Source: Flavobacteriales bacterium
GTDB taxonomy: Bacteria > Bacteroidota > Bacteroidia > Flavobacteriales_D > Crocinitomicaceae
Reading direction: 5' to 3'
DNA: 37,445 nucleotides
Assembly: GCA_015665275.1 (NCBI GenBank)
Contig: JADFAL010000008.1
Coordinates: forward strand, 96,104-133,548
Below the pieces are notes generated by a model, which did no database searches, was not told the DNA's origin, and worked only from the letters and a program-made list of their open reading frames with translations. Below, piece by piece: positions 34,001 to 37,445 of this stretch (its first letter is position 1; the number at the start of each line of letters is the position of its first letter). Both the position numbers and the translations under genes were made by a program.

Positions 34001-34322
34001 GGTTGGTGTGATTTGGCAAAACTTAATCGATAACGCATTTAAATACTCGCAAAAGAAGGAAAACACTGAGATCTCCATTCGAGCGGAGGTTGATCGCAGC
34101 GGCGTAACATATTTCGTCAAGGATACAGGAAATGGCTTTGATATGCGCCATTACCAAAAACTCTTTGGTGTTTTCCAGCGTCTGCATTCACAACAAGAAT
34201 TCGAAGGAACAGGAGTTGGTCTCGCCAACGTTCAACGAATCATTAACAAACATAACGGTACTATTTCAGCGGTTGGCGAACTCGGTGAAGGTGCTACTTT
34301 TCAATTCTTTTTACCCTTTTAA
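31035..34322 (+). CDS. membrane-bound multi-PAS sensor histidine kinase
   Basis: The 1095-residue kinase has two membrane helices (about 9-31 and 306-327) flanking a periplasmic sensor domain of about 275 residues. Four PAS domains follow (about 338-455, 470-585, 592-712 and 748-865), with a coiled coil before the last. The HisKA domain has phospho-acceptor H886 in SYSVSHDLKAPLRAL. The ATPase domain has LIDNAFKYS (N box), DTGNGFD (G1) and GTGVGLANV (G2). The HDLKAPLRA type of dimerisation domain is typical of phytochrome-like kinases that partner Rcp1-type regulators, and one is encoded 11 nt downstream. The signal is unknown. The ATG at 31044 is an equally possible start. Confidence 0.92.
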   Translation: MEFMRKYRFGLLGGIIFCTCTCIFLLFGFILDTAYKERILTKSEKTLLYMKGKQEKALSDIEEELFFVSNLGSVGNFENEQTRATDDLYHFMKTKRGFDQIRILDLSGQEVICVNAAANPSVVDFMLLQDSRDQEVFRQAKLLQIGEYYNSALQLSKRLVTSKEQGKPVVSFATSIYRGDSRVGYLIINYEILHSLDNYDLIVSNGNRFDLIDDQGISLGSLVNANPKNFSPFTVKTQGSSKKNTKQQIKVSQDDNYQYLAVQMDGKKNVSRNSNRLKQSEQSNRAFTLIHATPSEKFKAVKADYFWILIVSFILFSALYWFGYISLWSNRKQQQSSELKLNSIFNKSLSFVGLLAPDGTILEVNEPALQFAGITKEQVIGLKYWDAPWWALSSQARLNLRSAIQEASSGKSIRYDAEIVGDNDERIIIDFSLQPVRDENSEIIYIIPEGRNITEKVTLQKEIEANNQLHKAVQKLSNTGIWSVNLTDNRLVWDEIVYAIHELEFGTELKVEEGINFYREDFRELVRSSIDNAVVNNESWDIEAVLVTSKGKEVWVRALGYPVFKNGELLELRGTFADINTRKRNEEKLAENEKRLRLALDSTNLGMWDWDLVNDVLTWDDSLYEMYGVEQSEFTGAFEAWKSSVHPDDIENARDKVNESIDQRTPLNIIFRIIRQSGETQYLRADASVITDDLGKPIRMIGVNKDITESVYNEIKIRELNSNLEDKVMERTAELSKTKVELQQQLSLLGVTAMVSETNLKGDIINANNAFCELCEYSKEELIGQTHRLLKSEIQDNGMYNDLWKTISGGGTWQGELCNKKKSGDLYWVHATIQPFLNEDNSITRYVGVYFDITQLKESTRKLSEMNAELDSANRELETFSYSVSHDLKAPLRALQGFSKNMIERYGSTLDETGTRWLHFIEDNASRMDNLIGDILSYSKIGKATIRKSKYSMKTLVQEKLAAIETGYKNQPTVTIEENLPDISSDRTMVGVIWQNLIDNAFKYSQKKENTEISIRAEVDRSGVTYFVKDTGNGFDMRHYQKLFGVFQRLHSQQEFEGTGVGLANVQRIINKHNGTISAVGELGEGATFQFFLPF

Positions 34323-34333
34323 AACGAATCGTC

Positions 34334-34780
34334 ATGAGCAATCAAAATACTGTTGATTTATTACTTGTAGAAGATCGTCCTGAGGATGCTGAATTGGCGC
34401 TGATGGCTCTCAAAAGGCACAAATTGCTCAACAACATCAAATGGGTCAAGGACGGTCAGGAAGCGCTTGATTTTCTGTTCTTCGAGGGCGCGTATGCACA
34501 TCGCAAAGGTGCGGCAAATCCCAAATTGATTTTATTGGATATCAAAATGCCCAAAGTGAGTGGTTTGGAGGTAATAGAAGCTGTCCGAAAGAATCCAACA
34601 ACCAAAACAATCCCTATTGTAGCACTAACTATAAGTCGCGAACAAAACGACCGTCTCGACGCTTACAATCTTGGAGCCAACAGCTACATCGTAAAACCTG
34701 TTGAATTTGAGAACTTTTCCGAATGTGTGAGAGAACTTGGGTTCTACTGGCTTTTGTTAAACGAACCGCCACTGAAATAA
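34334..34780 (+). CDS. single-domain response regulator, Rcp1-like
   Basis: The 148-residue protein is one receiver domain with no output domain. The acidic pair lies in LVEDRPEDAE (residues 11-20), the phospho-acceptor is D69 in LLLDIKMP, the switch threonine is T99 and the lysine is K121 in YIVKP. The inserted FFEGAYAHRKGAANP segment before the D69 strand is typical of Rcp1-type partners of phytochrome-like kinases. It is 11 nt after the kinase and 7 nt before the next sensor, so it probably carries phosphate between them or to an unseen output. Confidence 0.92.
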   Translation: MSNQNTVDLLLVEDRPEDAELALMALKRHKLLNNIKWVKDGQEALDFLFFEGAYAHRKGAANPKLILLDIKMPKVSGLEVIEAVRKNPTTKTIPIVALTISREQNDRLDAYNLGANSYIVKPVEFENFSECVRELGFYWLLLNEPPLK

Positions 34781-34787
34781 CTCGTAT

Positions 34788-37445
34788 ATGCCCATTCGAA
34801 TATTACATCTTGAAGATAATGATGCTGATGCTGAACTTATTTGTATTGAGTTAGAAAAAGAGTACAACCAATATGATATTGTACACGTAAACAATAGGAA
34901 AGACTACGTTGAAGCCCTACAAAATCAAAAGTTTAACATCATTCTTTCAGACTACAATGTACCTGATATTGTAGGGCTCGAAAGTCTTGAATTGGCCAAT
35001 TCCTTCGGTTCGAAGGTGCCGTTTATTTATGTCTCTGGGGCAATCGGTGAAGAAGGCGCGGTAGAAATGCTGAAGTTTGGTGCCACCGATTATGTCCTAA
35101 AAAGCAAACTGGAAAAACTACATATTTCTATATTCCGATCCGTACAATCCCACAGATATCACGAACTGGTTGAGGAGAAAGAGCAACAAATCAAAGACCA
35201 GCAACTCGAGTATAGATATGTAATTGAACGTATTAACGAAGGTTTTATAAAAGTAAATACAGACAATAAAATCGCCATTGTGAACCCGGCGGTGTGTCAG
35301 TTGTTCGAAGCCGACCCCATTGATTTTATTGGTAAGGATATCAACATGCTTCTCGATATCCCAAACGACAACAGCGATTTCCAACTCATTGACATTAGTA
35401 ATTCTCTCGAATACGACAAAGTGTTAACGCGAAGTAACAACGATCGGTTCTGGGCACATATTCGAATTTCGAAACAAATGAATGAATTAGGCGACAGCAC
35501 AGGATTCGCCGTGATCATTCGGGATATTACGAATCAAAAGCTGAGCGAAGTCTGGGAGCGAATTATATCGAAAATTGCACACAAATTAAGTACTTCTGAA
35601 AGCTCTATATCTACATTTTTTCAGAAGCTTCATATGGAAATGCAAAAGCATACTCCTTGTTTTAACTTCTTCGCAATCCTCAAGGAAAACACCGATCAAA
35701 TCCGATTGGTATATCACAAAGGCGAGGGGGAAGAATCACAAACCCCGCAGTATCGCAAAAATTGTTCTGGACTAAGTGAACACGTCTTACAATCGAAAGA
35801 AGCAGTTTGGCTGAAAGGAAATGAGATCACCGTATTTGAGGATAAACATGGAATTGCAGTTCAAGGAAACCGGCCTAAAAGTTTGATTTGCGTTCCGATA
35901 ATCGCTGAAAACGATTGCATTGGCGTCATGGGATGCATGGATTATGAAAGCACGGACTCCTTCAACGAATTCCATTTCAAGGTTTTGACTTACGTAGGTG
36001 GTCACATCGGAATCTTCATTAGAAAACTGGAATCTGAGATCAACAGGAATCGAATATTGCAACTATCAGAGGATCTAATCTGTACGCTGAATAAATCCGG
36101 CGAACTGATTTACGTAAATCCAGCCTTTCAAAACATGCTGGGATACGAAGCAGAAGAATTGCTGTTCAAGCCATTAGTGAATCTTTTCCTTAAAGGTGAA
36201 AATTCGGCTCACGAGATGTTCCATACTACCCTGGAAACCAATAGTGGAACTCAAAAGTTCGACAGTCCCATCCTAACTAAGGGTGGTGATGTTCGCTCTG
36301 TTTCCTGGACAATTATGTGCTTGGAAAAAGACCAATCGTTCTATTGCATTGGCCGCGATTTCACCGAAAAACAGGCCATTCAAAAACGCATTGAGGAAAG
36401 CGAGAAGAGATACCGCGGCTTGTTCCAACGTATGAATGAAGGGTTGATGAGTTCTGATCCGAATGGGGTCATCCTAAATGTAAATCCGAGTCTTTGCAAA
36501 ATGTTAGGATATACTGATGATGAAATGATTGGTAAAATTGGCTACGAGTTCCTACATGACCCTGACACGGCACAGCGCCTCAAACAAAAAATCAAGTATC
36601 GAAAAACAGGAAAAACCGGTCTTTACGAGACTACCTTCCTCCATAAGAACGGCTCAATAGTTTGGACCAATATATCCGCTACACCAGATTACAATGACCA
36701 AGGAAACTTCTCTGGAGTAATGTTGATTGTCTTGGACGTCACAGATCGCAAAGAAGCAGAAAGGAAGGCTTTCGAAATCAAAGAGGCATTTACCCGAGAG
36801 TTAGAATTGAGTGTTGCCCAACGCACACGAGAACTGGAAGATGCCCGAAAAGAACTGGCCATTAGCCTGAAAAAGGAGAAGGAATTGGGTCGCTTGAAAT
36901 CGCGATTTGTATCCACGGCCTCCCATCAATTTCGAACTCCACTTTCGGTAATACAAGCGAATATTGGCGTTTTGGCAATGCATATGGATACTTCTACAGG
37001 ATCCCAACTGGACAAAGAATTCCAATCCAAATTCAACAAAATCAGCGAGCGTATTAAGAATCAGATTACGCGCATGACGGATCTAATGAATGAAGTATTG
37101 ATCCTCGGTAAAATCAATGATGGAAACATTACACTCCGCCTCATCCAACAACCGATTGTTCCGATCTGTCAGGATATTCTCGACAATCACAGTTATATCA
37201 ATCAGGAAGAACACAATACCGTTGAGGTAAAAGGCGAACCGATAGAATTGGAGTTCGACAAACAACTCTTCAGCCATGCCTTGTCGAATTTGGTTTCCAA
37301 TGCATTCAAATACTCAAAAGGAGACGAGTTACCGAAAGTTTTGGTGCATTTCCGTGAAGAGCAGACAGAAATATGCGTTATTGACTATGGAATTGGAATC
37401 CCTGAGGACGAACTGTTCCATTTATTCGAGCCATTTTATCGGGCA
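34788..37445 (+). CDS. receiver-PAS-GAF-PAS-PAS sensor histidine kinase (cut by window end)
   Basis: The frame is open from ATG 34788 to the window end, 886 codons. Order: receiver domain (1-120, phospho-acceptor D55 in IILSDYNVPD, K in YVLKSK), PAS (about 145-255), GAF (about 262-415), PAS (about 420-530), PAS (about 540-655), coiled coil, HisKA with H713 in VSTASHQFRTPLSVIQ, and the start of the ATPase domain (NLVSNAFKYS, DYGIGIPEDE). The G2 box and C-terminus lie beyond the window. There is no membrane segment, so it should be cytoplasmic. The N-terminal receiver could accept phosphate from the upstream kinase, making this a second-tier sensor; that is inference. Confidence 0.92.
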   Translation, partial: MPIRILHLEDNDADAELICIELEKEYNQYDIVHVNNRKDYVEALQNQKFNIILSDYNVPDIVGLESLELANSFGSKVPFIYVSGAIGEEGAVEMLKFGATDYVLKSKLEKLHISIFRSVQSHRYHELVEEKEQQIKDQQLEYRYVIERINEGFIKVNTDNKIAIVNPAVCQLFEADPIDFIGKDINMLLDIPNDNSDFQLIDISNSLEYDKVLTRSNNDRFWAHIRISKQMNELGDSTGFAVIIRDITNQKLSEVWERIISKIAHKLSTSESSISTFFQKLHMEMQKHTPCFNFFAILKENTDQIRLVYHKGEGEESQTPQYRKNCSGLSEHVLQSKEAVWLKGNEITVFEDKHGIAVQGNRPKSLICVPIIAENDCIGVMGCMDYESTDSFNEFHFKVLTYVGGHIGIFIRKLESEINRNRILQLSEDLICTLNKSGELIYVNPAFQNMLGYEAEELLFKPLVNLFLKGENSAHEMFHTTLETNSGTQKFDSPILTKGGDVRSVSWTIMCLEKDQSFYCIGRDFTEKQAIQKRIEESEKRYRGLFQRMNEGLMSSDPNGVILNVNPSLCKMLGYTDDEMIGKIGYEFLHDPDTAQRLKQKIKYRKTGKTGLYETTFLHKNGSIVWTNISATPDYNDQGNFSGVMLIVLDVTDRKEAERKAFEIKEAFTRELELSVAQRTRELEDARKELAISLKKEKELGRLKSRFVSTASHQFRTPLSVIQANIGVLAMHMDTSTGSQLDKEFQSKFNKISERIKNQITRMTDLMNEVLILGKINDGNITLRLIQQPIVPICQDILDNHSYINQEEHNTVEVKGEPIELEFDKQLFSHALSNLVSNAFKYSKGDELPKVLVHFREEQTEICVIDYGIGIPEDELFHLFEPFYRA

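Overview
The window reads as a Bacteroidota chromosome, most likely Flavobacteriales of the Fluviicola/Crocinitomicaceae type. The evidence is gene content: a type B gliding/T9SS C-terminal domain protein paired with a PorP/SprF protein, a type A T9SS sorting domain on a subtilase, and an IPExxxVDY protein next to pyk. Several genes also carry the Bacteroidota -7 promoter element TAnnTTTG, and Shine-Dalgarno sequences are not evident. No rRNA, tRNA, CRISPR array or transposase gene was seen.

Layout. 1-5085: the tail of a possible upstream gene, a long hairpin, and a four-gene operon with overlapping start/stop codons. It encodes a UbiA-family phosphoribosyltransferase-like enzyme, a single-chain DprE1-DprE2 fusion, an HAD phosphatase and a GT-C glycosyltransferase. 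Together these look like a pathway that makes a polyprenyl-phosphate arabinose-type donor and transfers the sugar. 5086-13007: a complete isoleucine/valine operon, ilvE-ilvD-ilvB-ilvN-ilvC-ilvA, with 1-10 nt spacers. Its 5' leader holds two consecutive attenuators. Each has a 20-codon leader peptide rich in branched-chain residues, an antiterminator arm overlapping the peptide's stop codon, and an intrinsic terminator. This is the most striking element of the window.

13092-14365 (minus): a tightly coupled cluster of a YbjQ/UPF0145 protein, two paralogous tiny membrane proteins (43 and 45 aa) and an alpha/beta hydrolase. 14443-16986: a WG-repeat lipoprotein, a retropepsin-like lipoprotein with degenerate active-site motifs, and a convergent secreted cupin. 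17006-18430: a foldback repeat of about 190 bp, an unrecognised AT-rich gene, and terminators. 18432-25680 (minus): gcvP, a SprF/type B CTD pair, pyk and an IPExxxVDY protein.

25877-27481 (minus): a T9SS subtilase gene interrupted by one in-frame TAA between the catalytic Asp and His. 27803-30057: a TonB-family protein and fumC. 30058-31034: a gene-free stretch with terminator hairpins and a direct repeat of about 118 bp (43 nt core identical). 31035-end: a sensory cluster of a multi-PAS membrane histidine kinase, an Rcp1-like response regulator, and a receiver-PAS-GAF-PAS-PAS kinase cut by the window end.
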